From Patescibacteria group bacterium (lineage in GTDB: Bacteria > Patescibacteriota > Patescibacteriia > 2-12-FULL-60-25), in the NCBI GenBank assembly GCA_031082005.1, contig JAVHLR010000001.1:625251-689250 (forward strand): 64,000 bases of DNA. The letters run 5' to 3'. Positions 29,348 through 38,276 of the stretch are shown here, piece by piece. Under the pieces are notes generated by a model. That model made no database searches and had not been told where the DNA came from. It saw only the letters and a program-made list of their open reading frames with translations. The position numbers and the translations under genes were made by a program. Within the stretch, counting starts at the first letter, position 1. Each line of letters starts with the position of its first letter.

Positions 29348-29869
29348 TCAAACTTCGTAGAGATAGATTCCGTTCAAATCTTCCTTGATTTTCCAATGCG
29401 GGAATTTGAAGGCCAAAGATATGATTTTCGAACCAGGTTTCATCTCACGCCTGATTTTCTTGGCTAGCGCCGGCATGACATGGAAAACTCCGAAGACGGT
29501 CAGGAGATCGAAATCATGAAAGTCGGTCTTCCACATGTCTTGCCATACTATCTCCGCTTTGTCTTCGAGATGATTTTCTTCCACCTTCTTGCGCGAGATC
29601 TTGACCAAGAGAGGATTGAGCTCTATGCCCGTCGCGTGAGCTCCATTTTGCGCAAAGGCCATGACTATCCTCCCATCGCCTGATCCGATGTCGATGACTT
29701 TCTTGCCCTTAACGTCTCCAGCCAGCTTGAGCATCTTCTCGACTGTCCCCGGTCTGGTCGGTACATATGGCGCACCGCGCAGCATGAACCAGACGAGTAA
29801 CAGGTCGAGCGCCATCAATAAGAATGCAAAAAATACCAACATGACAGCATGATAGCACCAATTCCGCAT
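29348..29869 (-). CDS. membrane-anchored methyltransferase, FAM173-like
   Basis: 173 residues from the ATG at 29869, preceded by CGAGGAA; a longer frame would overlap the divergent YibE/F gene. One membrane helix (about 5-28) leads to the family signature PYVPTRPGTVEKMLKLA, then VIDIGSGDGRIVMAFA and GIELNPLLVKISRKK. This layout matches FAM173/ATPSCKMT, whose animal members trimethylate a Lys of the mitochondrial ATP synthase c-subunit or the ADP/ATP carrier. Bacterial targets are unknown. Divergent from the YibE/F gene. Confidence 0.7.
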   Translation of the reverse strand: MRNWCYHAVMLVFFAFLLMALDLLLVWFMLRGAPYVPTRPGTVEKMLKLAGDVKGKKVIDIGSGDGRIVMAFAQNGAHATGIELNPLLVKISRKKVEENHLEDKAEIVWQDMWKTDFHDFDLLTVFGVFHVMPALAKKIRREMKPGSKIISLAFKFPHWKIKEDLNGIYLYEV

Positions 29870-29924
29870 ATTTCCTCGGTCGTATGATTGATTAAACCAT
29901 CTTCGGCCTGTATCCTGTCTTTTG

Positions 29925-31160
29925 ATGCCGAAACACCACAAAAAAACTCTTTTTTATCTGTTTCTTCTGCCTTTCCTGGTATGGGGATTAAGTATAACGA
30001 TGCCGCTCAACGCGGCCGAAAATACTGATGCACAAACTCCGTCGACCTCTACTGCTATCGAGAGTGCAACTGACCCTGAAACGCAGCCAGTGTCGATCAC
30101 TGAAGTCGCCGCCGTTGAGCAGGAAGTCTTTGAGGCGCGGGTGATCGAGGTCTTAGAGGAAAGGGAGCGGACGCAAAGCGACGGACGCGTGAGCAGACAG
30201 CAACGCCTTGAGCTCATCGGTTTGGACGGGAACTGGAAGGATAAGAATTTTGAATTTAACGGCATCGGTAATATCGACGTCGTGAGTTCTAATGTCTACA
30301 AAATTGGCGATCGAGTTCTGGTCCAACGCGTCGACGACCCCAGCGGCGCAGGCGACGTATTCTATATCATCGAGTTCGTGCGGCGTTGGCCGATGCTTGT
30401 GCTTTTTCTGATCTTCTTCGTAGCTGCGATCATCGTAGGGAAAACTCGCGGTTTCCGCTCTATGGTGAGCCTGACGATCAGCGCAGCCTTCATCCTCTAC
30501 ATCATCTTGCCGCTGATCATCCGCGGTTATCCTCCCCTGCCGATCGCTATCGCTGGGACCGTGATGATTTTCACCCTGATGACATATCTGACGGAGGGCT
30601 GGAGCAGGAAGTCCCACCTCGCTTCCCTCTCGATGCTCATCACGATGATCCTGGTAGGTCTGTTGGCTTGGCTCTTCACTTCCTGGACCAGGCTCACGGG
30701 TACGGCACAGGAAGAAACGATGTTCATCATCGGCAAGACGGCGAGGGCTATCGACTTCACCGGATTGCTGTTGAGCGGGATTCTGCTCGGTACGATGGGC
30801 GCAGTCGATGACATAATCATCGGGCAGATCGAAGCTGTGGCTCAAATCTATGAAGCCAACCCCAAACTCCATCCAATCAAAGTCGGAAGGATGTCGATGG
30901 AAGTAGGGATCGCCCACATGGGAGCGATGACTAACACATTATTCCTCGCCTACGCGAGCGCCTCGCTGCCGCTTCTTATGTTATTCACGATTCGCCAAGC
31001 GCCGTTCGTGACGTTTTCCCAGATAATCAACAATGAACAGTTGGCTACCGAGATAGTCCGCACATTGGTCGGCAGTATCGGGCTTGTCTTGGCCGTACCG
31101 ATTTCGACCTACTTGGCCGCGAGGTATCTGAAGAAAAAAACAGCTCTCGAAGAAGCTTAA
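29925..31160 (+). CDS. YibE/F family membrane protein
   Basis: 411 residues from the ATG at 29925 (a TTG immediately before is ignored). Signal/anchor helix, then an extracytoplasmic N-terminal part (about 30-150) with a beta domain (FEARVIEVLEERER), and seven or more membrane helices to the end. LLSGILLGTMGAVDDIIIG and VGIAHMGAMTNTLFLAY are the diagnostic YibE/F segments with conserved GAxDD and HMGxMxNTL. Function unknown. Convergent with the permease gene. Confidence 0.85.
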   Translation: MPKHHKKTLFYLFLLPFLVWGLSITMPLNAAENTDAQTPSTSTAIESATDPETQPVSITEVAAVEQEVFEARVIEVLEERERTQSDGRVSRQQRLELIGLDGNWKDKNFEFNGIGNIDVVSSNVYKIGDRVLVQRVDDPSGAGDVFYIIEFVRRWPMLVLFLIFFVAAIIVGKTRGFRSMVSLTISAAFILYIILPLIIRGYPPLPIAIAGTVMIFTLMTYLTEGWSRKSHLASLSMLITMILVGLLAWLFTSWTRLTGTAQEETMFIIGKTARAIDFTGLLLSGILLGTMGAVDDIIIGQIEAVAQIYEANPKLHPIKVGRMSMEVGIAHMGAMTNTLFLAYASASLPLLMLFTIRQAPFVTFSQIINNEQLATEIVRTLVGSIGLVLAVPISTYLAARYLKKKTALEEA

Positions 31161-31243
31161 AGATATTGCGGCACGCAGCCAACGTCCCATAAAATTCCTC
31201 CAATGCGATTGTCTTAAGTACGAGTATGTTTCTGAAGGCTTGA

Positions 31244-32335
31244 TTACAACACTAGATTGAACAAATATCCGATGATGATGATACCGACGGTTACCACGCC
31301 GAAGAACCAAGCCAATAGCTGCCATTTGAGGACTTTCTTCAAAATGAGGGCTTCGGGCAGAGATAACCCCACGACGCCCATCATGAAGGCGAGCGCGGTG
31401 CCCAGCGGTACGCCCTTTGCGACCAGCGCCTGAATAACCGGAATGACGCCGGTGGCGTTGGAATACATAGGGACAGCTAGAATAACGGCCAGCGGAACGC
31501 CCCAAAAGCCCGCTCCTTCAAGGTATCTCTCGAAAAAGCCCTGCGGGACAAAGCCATGAATCAAAGCCCCAATCGCAATACCCGCTAAAATATAAACTGC
31601 GACTTTTTTTGTGATGTCAAAAGCTTCTCTGGAAACCAAGGCTGCGACCTTTTTCCAGGGCGTGTGTTCTCTCGTCTGTTCATTGAGCTTGTCAGATTTT
31701 ACTTTCCAGACGAAATCCTCGACGTATTTTTCCAGCTTCATTTTTCCCAAAATAAAGCCCCCAACCATACCGATAACGATTCCTGCCGAAACATAAAGAC
31801 CCGTCACTTTCCAGCCGAAAATACCGATAAACATGGCTACAGCCGCTTCGTTGACGAGTGGGGATGTGATCAGAAAAGCAAAAGTGACCCCGAGCGGAAT
31901 TCGCGCTTCCAAGAAACCCACGAACAGCGGGATGGATGAACACGTGCAGAATGGAGTGAGTGCCCCGAAAACCGTGGCCAAGAAATAATCCAGACCATAA
32001 AATTTGTGTCCGGTAAGAAAATCACGAAGTTTTTCGATCGGTAGATAGAAGCGCATCAGACTCATGATGTGCGTAATGACAATCATGAGCGCGAAAATTT
32101 TGAGTGTATCGTAAATGAAAAATTCCACTGCGCCCCCAAGTCGTGATCCCTGATCCAACCCGAAAAGACCGTAAGACAGCCATTTGGCGAAAATCTCAAA
32201 AGGATAAAAAACATCCAGACTTTCCACTCCGAACGTATACTTGAGGTAATAGAAACCGACACCAATGAATAAAAGCGCAACCGCACAGCGCACCCATTTT
32301 TCGACTTTGCGGGTGACATGATAGGCCTTACTCAT
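31244..32335 (-). CDS. permease of the ArsP/COG0701 family
   Basis: 363 residues, about eight to ten membrane helices. Two repeats each end in a conserved small-residue motif: TPFCTCSSIPLFVGFLEARIP-type in the first half (Cys pair) and VPMYSNATGVIPVIQALV in the second. Family members export metal(loid)s, including organoarsenicals for ArsP. Third gene after arsR and a thioredoxin-like gene, with a 91-base gap. Substrate could be As(III), organoarsenic or a soft metal; not decided. Confidence 0.85.
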   Translation of the reverse strand: MSKAYHVTRKVEKWVRCAVALLFIGVGFYYLKYTFGVESLDVFYPFEIFAKWLSYGLFGLDQGSRLGGAVEFFIYDTLKIFALMIVITHIMSLMRFYLPIEKLRDFLTGHKFYGLDYFLATVFGALTPFCTCSSIPLFVGFLEARIPLGVTFAFLITSPLVNEAAVAMFIGIFGWKVTGLYVSAGIVIGMVGGFILGKMKLEKYVEDFVWKVKSDKLNEQTREHTPWKKVAALVSREAFDITKKVAVYILAGIAIGALIHGFVPQGFFERYLEGAGFWGVPLAVILAVPMYSNATGVIPVIQALVAKGVPLGTALAFMMGVVGLSLPEALILKKVLKWQLLAWFFGVVTVGIIIIGYLFNLVL

Positions 32336-32426
32336 TTTTTGCAGGTAAAAACCATTAACCCTTTAAAAACAGAATAAACGTCGGCAATGCAAAAATCGAT
32401 GTAGTGTTTTCATGGTTCTTGAGCCG

Positions 32427-32717
32427 CTAGCAATTACCTCCGCAGGAACAGCCGCAAGAGGCGTTTTTGTTTTCTGAAGAACACTTTCCCCTGATAATCT
32501 TTTCCAGCTCTTCGTTTGACGGCACCTTGCCGGCGGCCATGACCTTGCCGTCAATCGCGAAAACCGGACTGCCCATGGCACCAAGCTTCACGATTTCTGC
32601 GATATCCGTGGAATACTCGACCTCGGTGTTCAGATTGAGTTTGGCGACGACACCCTGTACGTTTTTGTGAAGGGTTTTGCAGGTGGGGCAACCCGAGCCC
32701 AGGACTTGAATTTTCAT
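32427..32717 (-). CDS. small thioredoxin-like redox protein with Cys-rich tail
   Basis: 96 residues. Thioredoxin fold with active site SGCPTCKTL near residue 9-16 and cis-Pro loop GSPVFAIDG. This is the short glutaredoxin-like type (thioredoxin_3) common beside ArsR and COG0701 permeases. The tail CSSENKNASCGCSCGGNC is rich in cysteines and may bind metal. Stop/start overlap of 4 bases with arsR. Confidence 0.85.
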   Translation of the reverse strand: MKIQVLGSGCPTCKTLHKNVQGVVAKLNLNTEVEYSTDIAEIVKLGAMGSPVFAIDGKVMAAGKVPSNEELEKIIRGKCSSENKNASCGCSCGGNC

Positions 32718-33043
32718 AGATTGGAGATCAAGAAGTTATTTAATGATTCGGCGTATTTTTTTATGGCTTCTTTGTTTGACGAATAAATGATTTTCCTGCC
32801 TTCTTCCTTGTTCTGCCTGGAATCGATCAGCCCGAAATCCTTAAGGACTTTCAGATGATGCGAGGCAAGATTCTGCGGTATGCCCAACGTTTTCCAGATA
32901 TCGCAGACGCACTGTTCGCCTTCGCGCAGGAAACATAATATTTTGAGTCGGTTCGGCTCGTTTATGATCTTGACGAATTCCGTCACCTTCTCAAGATCGA
33001 CTTTTGACCTTGAACCTTTTTGGCAACATGGAGCATTTTTCAT
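32714..33043 (-). CDS. arsR: ArsR family metal(loid)-responsive repressor
   Basis: 109 residues, winged helix. The ELCVCD-type sensor is present as GEQCVCDIWKTLGIPQ at the start of the recognition region, and APCCQ near the N-terminus adds a Cys pair. ASHHLKVLKDFGLIDSRQ is the DNA-reading helix and turn. First gene of a three-gene metal(loid) unit and presumably autoregulated through the dyads at its own promoter. Inducer (As(III), Sb(III) or other) is not determined. Confidence 0.92.
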   Translation of the reverse strand: MKNAPCCQKGSRSKVDLEKVTEFVKIINEPNRLKILCFLREGEQCVCDIWKTLGIPQNLASHHLKVLKDFGLIDSRQNKEEGRKIIYSSNKEAIKKYAESLNNFLISNL

Positions 33044-33080
33044 GAATTAATATTCATTATATCAATCTATATTGATAGAT
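33042..33080. promoter_or_regulatory. arsR promoter/operator with two dyads
   Basis: On the minus strand an extended -10 (TGA+TATAAT, 33061-33056) lies 12 bases before the ATG. Dyad one, TATCAAT-CTAT-ATTGATA (33060-33077), covers the upstream side. Dyad two, ATGAAT-TAAT-ATTCAT (33042-33057), spans the start site and start codon. The layout suits ArsR repression. Confidence 0.75.
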
Positions 33081-33131
33081 TAGTGGACTTACTTGATGCT
33101 GTCAACAAAAAGTCGAAGCGCTGTCGTCTAA

Positions 33132-33165
33132 ACGAATAAAACCGACGATCGTCGGTTTTATTCGT
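33132..33165 (-). terminator. tRNA-Gln terminator
   Basis: A perfect 34-base palindrome whose first base is the A of the tRNA CCA. Its 3' arm includes GGTTTTATTCGTTT on the minus strand. Confidence 0.85.
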
Positions 33166-33238
33166 GGCTCCGGGGCAGGGGCTCGAACCCCGATAAACAG
33201 ATTCAGAGTCTGTTGTCCTACCATTAGACGACCCCGGA
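33165..33238 (-). tRNA. tRNA-Gln (CTG)
   Basis: Cloverleaf with 7-bp acceptor TCCGGGG/CCCCGGA, anticodon stem ACAGA/TCTGT, loop CTCTGAA giving anticodon CTG, T-arm with GGTTCGAGCCC and encoded CCA. The terminator starts at the CCA end. Confidence 0.95.
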
Positions 33239-33259
33239 ATGCTTTTACTTTGCGGCGTG

Positions 33260-33288
33260 ATGATATGACATCTACGGTCTTCAGTCAA
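33260..33288 (-). promoter_or_regulatory. tRNA-Gln promoter
   Basis: TTGACT, 17-base spacer, TATCAT on the minus strand, 22 bases before the tRNA 5' end and just after dnaX. Confidence 0.7.
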
Positions 33289-33294
33289 GCTGGC

Positions 33295-34920
33295 TCATGC
33301 TCCGCTTTCGCTTACCACCTGACCCCCGAAGGCACTGATGAGATCCGAAACCGTATCTGCCTTCTTATCTTCGCCGTCCTTTATGGCAGCACCGATAACA
33401 CCTTCTGCACGCAAATCCTCGATCCCATAAACTTTTCGCAGACAGTCTTCGAGAAGACGTTTTGTTTTTATGTCACCCAGCATCTTCTCTTTATGGAATG
33501 GATATTGGAAACTGATCGTCATCAAACTATCTTGCACGTAGAGCGGACGGCTGATTTTGAGGATGAACGTCAAAGACGGGCTTATACCGTCAACCGCCTT
33601 GATCAGCGCCGCCCATTTGGCTAACGACTGACCAGCTGAAAGCGAGACCCCTTTGCCTGCCTCATGTTCGCTCATTTCCTCTGCTTGCTTAGGTTTCGAT
33701 GTTTCAGGCGACGTCTCGTCTGCAGTCTTTTCTGTTTTGGTCGTCTTCTCGGAGGGCGCTGATGGGGTTGGGGGTGGCGGCTGTTTCGGCTTATCGTCTT
33801 CTGCTTTAGTCCCTCCATCCTTCGGGCTGTTCGGCAAAAGTCGTAAAGCCACCGCAGCTGCCGCCAGCTCCAGGCAAAACTTAGGATCAGCTCCCTGTTT
33901 CGCATCGCGCCTCCGCTCCATCAGCATCAACGCCATGTCAGACAGTTCTGCTGGTTGGAATACGCCTTTCAATGATGCGATCTTCTTTTCTCCTTCATCC
34001 CCATTAGCCAATTTATTCATCCATTTTTCTGAATCTGCCGCCAATAGAAGCTGTCTTATGCTTTGTATAAGGTCGTCAAAAAGCGGTACAAGTTGGATGC
34101 CCTGTTCCTCGGTCTCGGCCACAACGCCCAACGCGTCTTCAAGCTTGCGTCTTGACCATGTCTCTAGCATCTGTGCCGCCAAAGGCAGCCTCGATATAGG
34201 CATGACCAAGTTCGCCAGTTCGAGATTGATTTTCTTTTCCCCTAGCGATATCAACTGCCCCAGTATCGTTTCCGCGTCGCGCACGCTTCCGTCTGAACGA
34301 GAGATTATGCTTGCAACGACCGTATCGTCCAACTCAACACTCTCTTTTCCGGCGATTAGCTTCAGTTTCTTAGCCAAATCATCCTCCGAAACACGTTTGA
34401 AGTCGAATCGCTGACAGCGGCTTTGGATCGTCTGTGGCACCTTATGGAGCTCTGTGGTAACGAAAATAAACACCGCATACGGAGGCGGCTCCTCTATCGT
34501 CTTGAGCAAAGCGTTCCAAGCGCTAACCGAAAGCATGTGTGCCTCGTCCAGCACGTAAATCTTGAATTTTTTGGCATGCGGAACAAAACGCACGTGTTCG
34601 ACTATCGCTTCGCGTATGTTATCGACACCTGTATTCGAAGCGGCGTCCATTTCGATGAAATCCAAAGATCTGCCAGATCCGATGTCACGGCAAGAGTCGC
34701 AGACGTCGCACGGCTCTCCGTCTTTTGGGTTCGTGCAGTTCAAGGCTTTGGCGAAAATCCTGGCCAAAGTCGTCTTTCCTACGCCGCGTGGGCCAGCGAA
34801 CAGGTAAGCATGAGCTATTTTTCCGCTTGCCGCCTCAAGCCGCAGGGTTTCTTTTATCGGTTCTTGCCCGGTTATTTCGGAAAAGACTTGAGGCCTATAC
34901 GTGCGGCTGATTGATGACAT
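33295..34920 (-). CDS. dnaX: DNA polymerase III subunits gamma and tau
   Basis: 541 residues from the ATG at 34920; a GTG at 34941 would add an odd leader. AAA+ clamp-loader ATPase. Walker A GPRGVGKTT, a zinc module CTNPKDGEPCDVCDSC, the DEAH box YVLDEAHMLS and sensor 1 TTELHKVP are present. After the collar (about 360) comes a Lys/Pro/Thr-rich linker and a short C-terminal domain, so this is a tau-like form. A GTGGTAAA-containing promoter may lie shortly before the ATG. Confidence 0.95.
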   Translation of the reverse strand: MSSISRTYRPQVFSEITGQEPIKETLRLEAASGKIAHAYLFAGPRGVGKTTLARIFAKALNCTNPKDGEPCDVCDSCRDIGSGRSLDFIEMDAASNTGVDNIREAIVEHVRFVPHAKKFKIYVLDEAHMLSVSAWNALLKTIEEPPPYAVFIFVTTELHKVPQTIQSRCQRFDFKRVSEDDLAKKLKLIAGKESVELDDTVVASIISRSDGSVRDAETILGQLISLGEKKINLELANLVMPISRLPLAAQMLETWSRRKLEDALGVVAETEEQGIQLVPLFDDLIQSIRQLLLAADSEKWMNKLANGDEGEKKIASLKGVFQPAELSDMALMLMERRRDAKQGADPKFCLELAAAAVALRLLPNSPKDGGTKAEDDKPKQPPPPTPSAPSEKTTKTEKTADETSPETSKPKQAEEMSEHEAGKGVSLSAGQSLAKWAALIKAVDGISPSLTFILKISRPLYVQDSLMTISFQYPFHKEKMLGDIKTKRLLEDCLRKVYGIEDLRAEGVIGAAIKDGEDKKADTVSDLISAFGGQVVSESGA

Positions 34921-35041
34921 AAAGCACGTTAGATTTACCACGAAATACCCGTCTCGTACAGTTAACTGAAAACATCAAAAATTGCACTACCAAATGGCTG
35001 TCATCCCGAACATTGACCGAAATCTGATAGCTCCGTCGTTC

Positions 35042-35617
35042 TTAAATTTCCCGTTTGACGATGTTTTCCACAGCCGCCCACTTGGATGGCGCTGCCTTTG
35101 GCATCAAAATCACCACTTCATCACCCGCCTCACCTTTATGATAAGAGACTGCTGCAGAGAGCAGTGCGTATTTTTTGCCGTTCGCCAAAGCTTTCCAATC
35201 ACCAGTAATCTCATCTTTCGTCAGCGTTCCGGTACTGCGTTGACGTTCTATCGGACCGATTTGCTTATACAGGAACGTCCCGTTCGGTTGGATCGTCAAT
35301 TTCAAGATGTCTCCCTCGACGAGCTTGGATTTTGATGCATAGTTAGGAGGAACGATGTACTGCCTCCCGTCAGAACCAATCATGTTCTGTCCGTCAAAAA
35401 CACCCTCCACTACCGTATTTTCCCCCGCTGGAGCCAGTACCTCTTCTCCGTCTTTGTCGATCGGTTTGACCAAAAGCTCCATGTCTTCCTGTGTGATTTC
35501 CGCCGAAGACTCCAATAACCTCTCAAGATTCGAGAGTTCCTCCCTCATCCGGGAAAGCATTTTTTTTGCTAACGCCAGCTTGGCTTCCATAGCGTTGAGT
35601 TTGGCTCTTTCTTCCAT
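35042..35617 (-). CDS. conserved-looking protein of unknown function with N-terminal coiled coil
   Basis: 191 residues. Helical coiled coil to about residue 45, then a beta-rich domain with VVEGVFDGQNMIGSDG, YIVPPNYASKSKLVEGD, FLYKQIGPIERQR and GDEVVILMPK. I recall proteins with these blocks in many Patescibacteria, sometimes mislabelled as ribosomal protein L7/L12, but cannot check that here. No signal peptide. Extended -10 TGC+TATCAT (35655-35647) lies upstream. Confidence 0.7.
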   Translation of the reverse strand: MEERAKLNAMEAKLALAKKMLSRMREELSNLERLLESSAEITQEDMELLVKPIDKDGEEVLAPAGENTVVEGVFDGQNMIGSDGRQYIVPPNYASKSKLVEGDILKLTIQPNGTFLYKQIGPIERQRSTGTLTKDEITGDWKALANGKKYALLSAAVSYHKGEAGDEVVILMPKAAPSKWAAVENIVKREI

Positions 35618-35646
35618 ATTTTTGGGTATTTGTTTTGGCTATCGAC

Positions 35647-35655
35647 ATGATAGCA
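35647..35655 (-). promoter_or_regulatory. extended -10 promoter of the 35617 gene
   Basis: TGC followed by TATCAT on the minus strand, about 30 bases before the ATG. One of several GTGCTAT-type promoters in the window. Confidence 0.5.
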
Positions 35656-35681
35656 CTTTTCGCTCGCCTCAAGCTAACCTA

Positions 35682-38276
35682 CTAAAGTTTCCAATCATCC
35701 GCCTCATCCAACGTCTCTCCTGCCGCGACTTGTTCTTGAGCGCGTTGCCTCTCCAGTATCTCCGCTTCGATCAACTCGCGTTTACGCCCGAATTTATAAC
35801 GAGACAACTCGGAAATCATCTTGGCCAGCTCTTTCTCTTTCGCTCCGGCACGCGGCGCGAACTGGACCTTCATGCTGAACGGCCTAGACGCCGTGTTGTC
35901 GATCAGTAGGCGCGTAAGATAATTGAGTCCTTCGACGTTGACCAGGTCGAACTGCGAAAAAATCGGAGCGAATTCTTTGGCCAAGAACTCCGCATCATCT
36001 ACGCCCACGCGACCCACGATTTTAGTCCCTACGTTACCGAAGATAGCATCCCTGATACGCGTGTCATTGTTGACGACGAGTTGTCCGATATATTGATGCG
36101 CCACAATCAGGTCTAGCCCGTATTTTCGCGCTTCAGACAGGATGGCGGAGATGGAATCGGTCAAAAAGTTCTGGAACTCGTCGATATACAGGTAGAAATC
36201 TTTTCGCGCTGACGGATCCATGTCCGTGCGGGACAGTGCGGCCATTAGTATCTTGCCTACCAGCACCATACCGATGAGATATGCGTTCATGTCTCCGAGT
36301 TTTCCTTTCGACAGGTTCAAGAGCAGGATCTTACCCTCGTCCATGGCTTGCCTGACGTTGAAAGCGCTCTTCTGCTGACCGATAATCGGTCGCATGATGT
36401 CGTTTGCGATGAAGGGCGTCAGTTTTGAGGTGATGTATGGCACCATGTTCTGCAAAGACGCTTCGCCACCCGCCTTCTGCGCTTCTTTGGTCCAAAAATC
36501 CTTGACCACCTGCGTTTTGCACTTCGAAAGCTTGAAACTGCGGAACTCCTCGTCCGACAGGACTTTCGGGATCTCCATCAAGGTCGAACCTGATTCCGGA
36601 TGATCCATTATCAGGATCATGGCGTTGCGCATGTATTGTTCGAACATCGGCCCTCCCGTGGACTTCAGGTCGTACAACTTATCGAAGATCTTGAGCATCT
36701 CGTTGATGACGAAGGTCTTCTGCTCGGGATAGTTCTGGTCATACTCCATCATGTTCAAGCCCATCGGTCTCTCGGTATCCGCCGGGTTGAAATAGATCAC
36801 GTCATCCGCTCGCTCTTTCGGTACGAATGTCAGGCACTCATCCGCCAGATCGCCATGCGGGTCGATGACGCATACGCCGTGTCCGTCGAGTATGTCCTGA
36901 CGGATGACGGACGCCATCAATGCAGTCTTACCAGAACCGGATCCGCCGATTATGTACATGTGCCGCCGCCTGTCTTCCGATTTCATCCTTATCTTGTAAT
37001 GGTGCCCTCTGTATTCCGAAACACCTAGCAGTATCCCCTCTGCCGGCAAATTAGGCGGTGGTAAAGCTCTCTTGACCAGAAGCCAATTTATCTTCGGCGT
37101 TTCCGTCGAAGCTAAGGGGAAGTGGTACATGGAAGCCAACTCTTCCGCATTAAGCGTGACCTTGAAGCGCGGATCGAAATGTCGGTAGATATAATGCCTG
37201 ACCAACGACGTCTGGAACGAAGGGATAGTCTTGGAAAAAGAATTTCCGTATTCGTAGATGTTGTATTGCCCGAATGACCCGAGGATATCGTTCAGATATT
37301 GCTTCGCCTTCTCCTGGTTTTTCGACGAGACGACGATGCGGATGTTCCCGTCCAAACCGGCTTTTGACGCCTTCTCCTCCAATCCCTTGACCATCTCTTC
37401 TTCGAGCGGTGAAAGCCTGTAGGTTTCTTGAGCTTTTTGTTCGCCTGATTTGGCGATTGTCGCCATGCTTCCGAGTTCGCGTCCTATCTTTGACGCAAAA
37501 CCTCCGCTGACGTCCTTTAGCTTCTTGCCCTGCTGCATCGCGCGGGCGATACGCAAGCCTTCTCGCCTCCAACTCGGCGGCGCGCTGCAGAATATGAACT
37601 GCACAGCCGCACCGTCTCCCTCCGCGACTTTCGATAGGGCGTTTGTCAGCGAGTTCAAAGGATCCGATTCCAGTTTGCGGTACGTCTTGATGGGGAACAC
37701 GGCCCCTCTTTTAAGCGTCAGATAACTGCCCAAGATGATGCTGCGAGGTGAAAAAATATTGTAATCCGGAACCTCTTCCACATCCGCATAAGGGAACTGG
37801 GCATGGATCTGCTGTTCCACGAAATCCCTGAATCTTGATGGGACGGCGATGTAGAAGGAAATCTTATTGTCGTGCATCACCAACTCGAAAGAAAAAACAT
37901 CCTTACGCCCGAACAACCAGGTCAAAACCCCTCTTTCCGATTTCAACGAGCCGATGGTTGCATAGATCGTCTCCATCACGGAAATCAGTTCCTGGATCTG
38001 CTGCGTCGACTTACCCTGCTCGACATCTTCTTTACGAAGTTCCTTCGGTACCCTGATCAACAGCACCTTCAGGTCAAAGGCGACCGAAGCAACGCCTCTG
38101 CGGATAAACAAGTATCTGACCAGATAGACTGCCGCCACCACCAGGGCGACCATACCGAGGACGGACGCAGCCAGTGTTAACCACGGCGTCAAATCCTTGA
38201 GCAGCGGATCGCTTGCCGCATAGTCCAACGTCTCCGGATCGATCGCACTAAGTTGTAGCGCAAAAAAATTAATCAT
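35682..38276 (-). CDS. TraG/VirB4-like type IV secretion or pilus ATPase (DUF87/TraM-recognition)
   Basis: 864 residues. One membrane helix near the N-terminus (about 35-53), a region of unknown fold to about 420, then a HerA/VirD4-type motor: Walker A IGGSGSGKTALMAS, CVIDPHGDLADE, and Walker B FYLYIDEFQNFLTD with the downstream VAHQYIGQL segment (TraG C-terminal motif). Close relatives are widespread in Patescibacteria, where they accompany type IV pilus or DNA-uptake functions (family knowledge). The upstream 38273 gene overlaps by 4 bases and may be a partner. Confidence 0.85.
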   Translation of the reverse strand: MINFFALQLSAIDPETLDYAASDPLLKDLTPWLTLAASVLGMVALVVAAVYLVRYLFIRRGVASVAFDLKVLLIRVPKELRKEDVEQGKSTQQIQELISVMETIYATIGSLKSERGVLTWLFGRKDVFSFELVMHDNKISFYIAVPSRFRDFVEQQIHAQFPYADVEEVPDYNIFSPRSIILGSYLTLKRGAVFPIKTYRKLESDPLNSLTNALSKVAEGDGAAVQFIFCSAPPSWRREGLRIARAMQQGKKLKDVSGGFASKIGRELGSMATIAKSGEQKAQETYRLSPLEEEMVKGLEEKASKAGLDGNIRIVVSSKNQEKAKQYLNDILGSFGQYNIYEYGNSFSKTIPSFQTSLVRHYIYRHFDPRFKVTLNAEELASMYHFPLASTETPKINWLLVKRALPPPNLPAEGILLGVSEYRGHHYKIRMKSEDRRRHMYIIGGSGSGKTALMASVIRQDILDGHGVCVIDPHGDLADECLTFVPKERADDVIYFNPADTERPMGLNMMEYDQNYPEQKTFVINEMLKIFDKLYDLKSTGGPMFEQYMRNAMILIMDHPESGSTLMEIPKVLSDEEFRSFKLSKCKTQVVKDFWTKEAQKAGGEASLQNMVPYITSKLTPFIANDIMRPIIGQQKSAFNVRQAMDEGKILLLNLSKGKLGDMNAYLIGMVLVGKILMAALSRTDMDPSARKDFYLYIDEFQNFLTDSISAILSEARKYGLDLIVAHQYIGQLVVNNDTRIRDAIFGNVGTKIVGRVGVDDAEFLAKEFAPIFSQFDLVNVEGLNYLTRLLIDNTASRPFSMKVQFAPRAGAKEKELAKMISELSRYKFGRKRELIEAEILERQRAQEQVAAGETLDEADDWKL

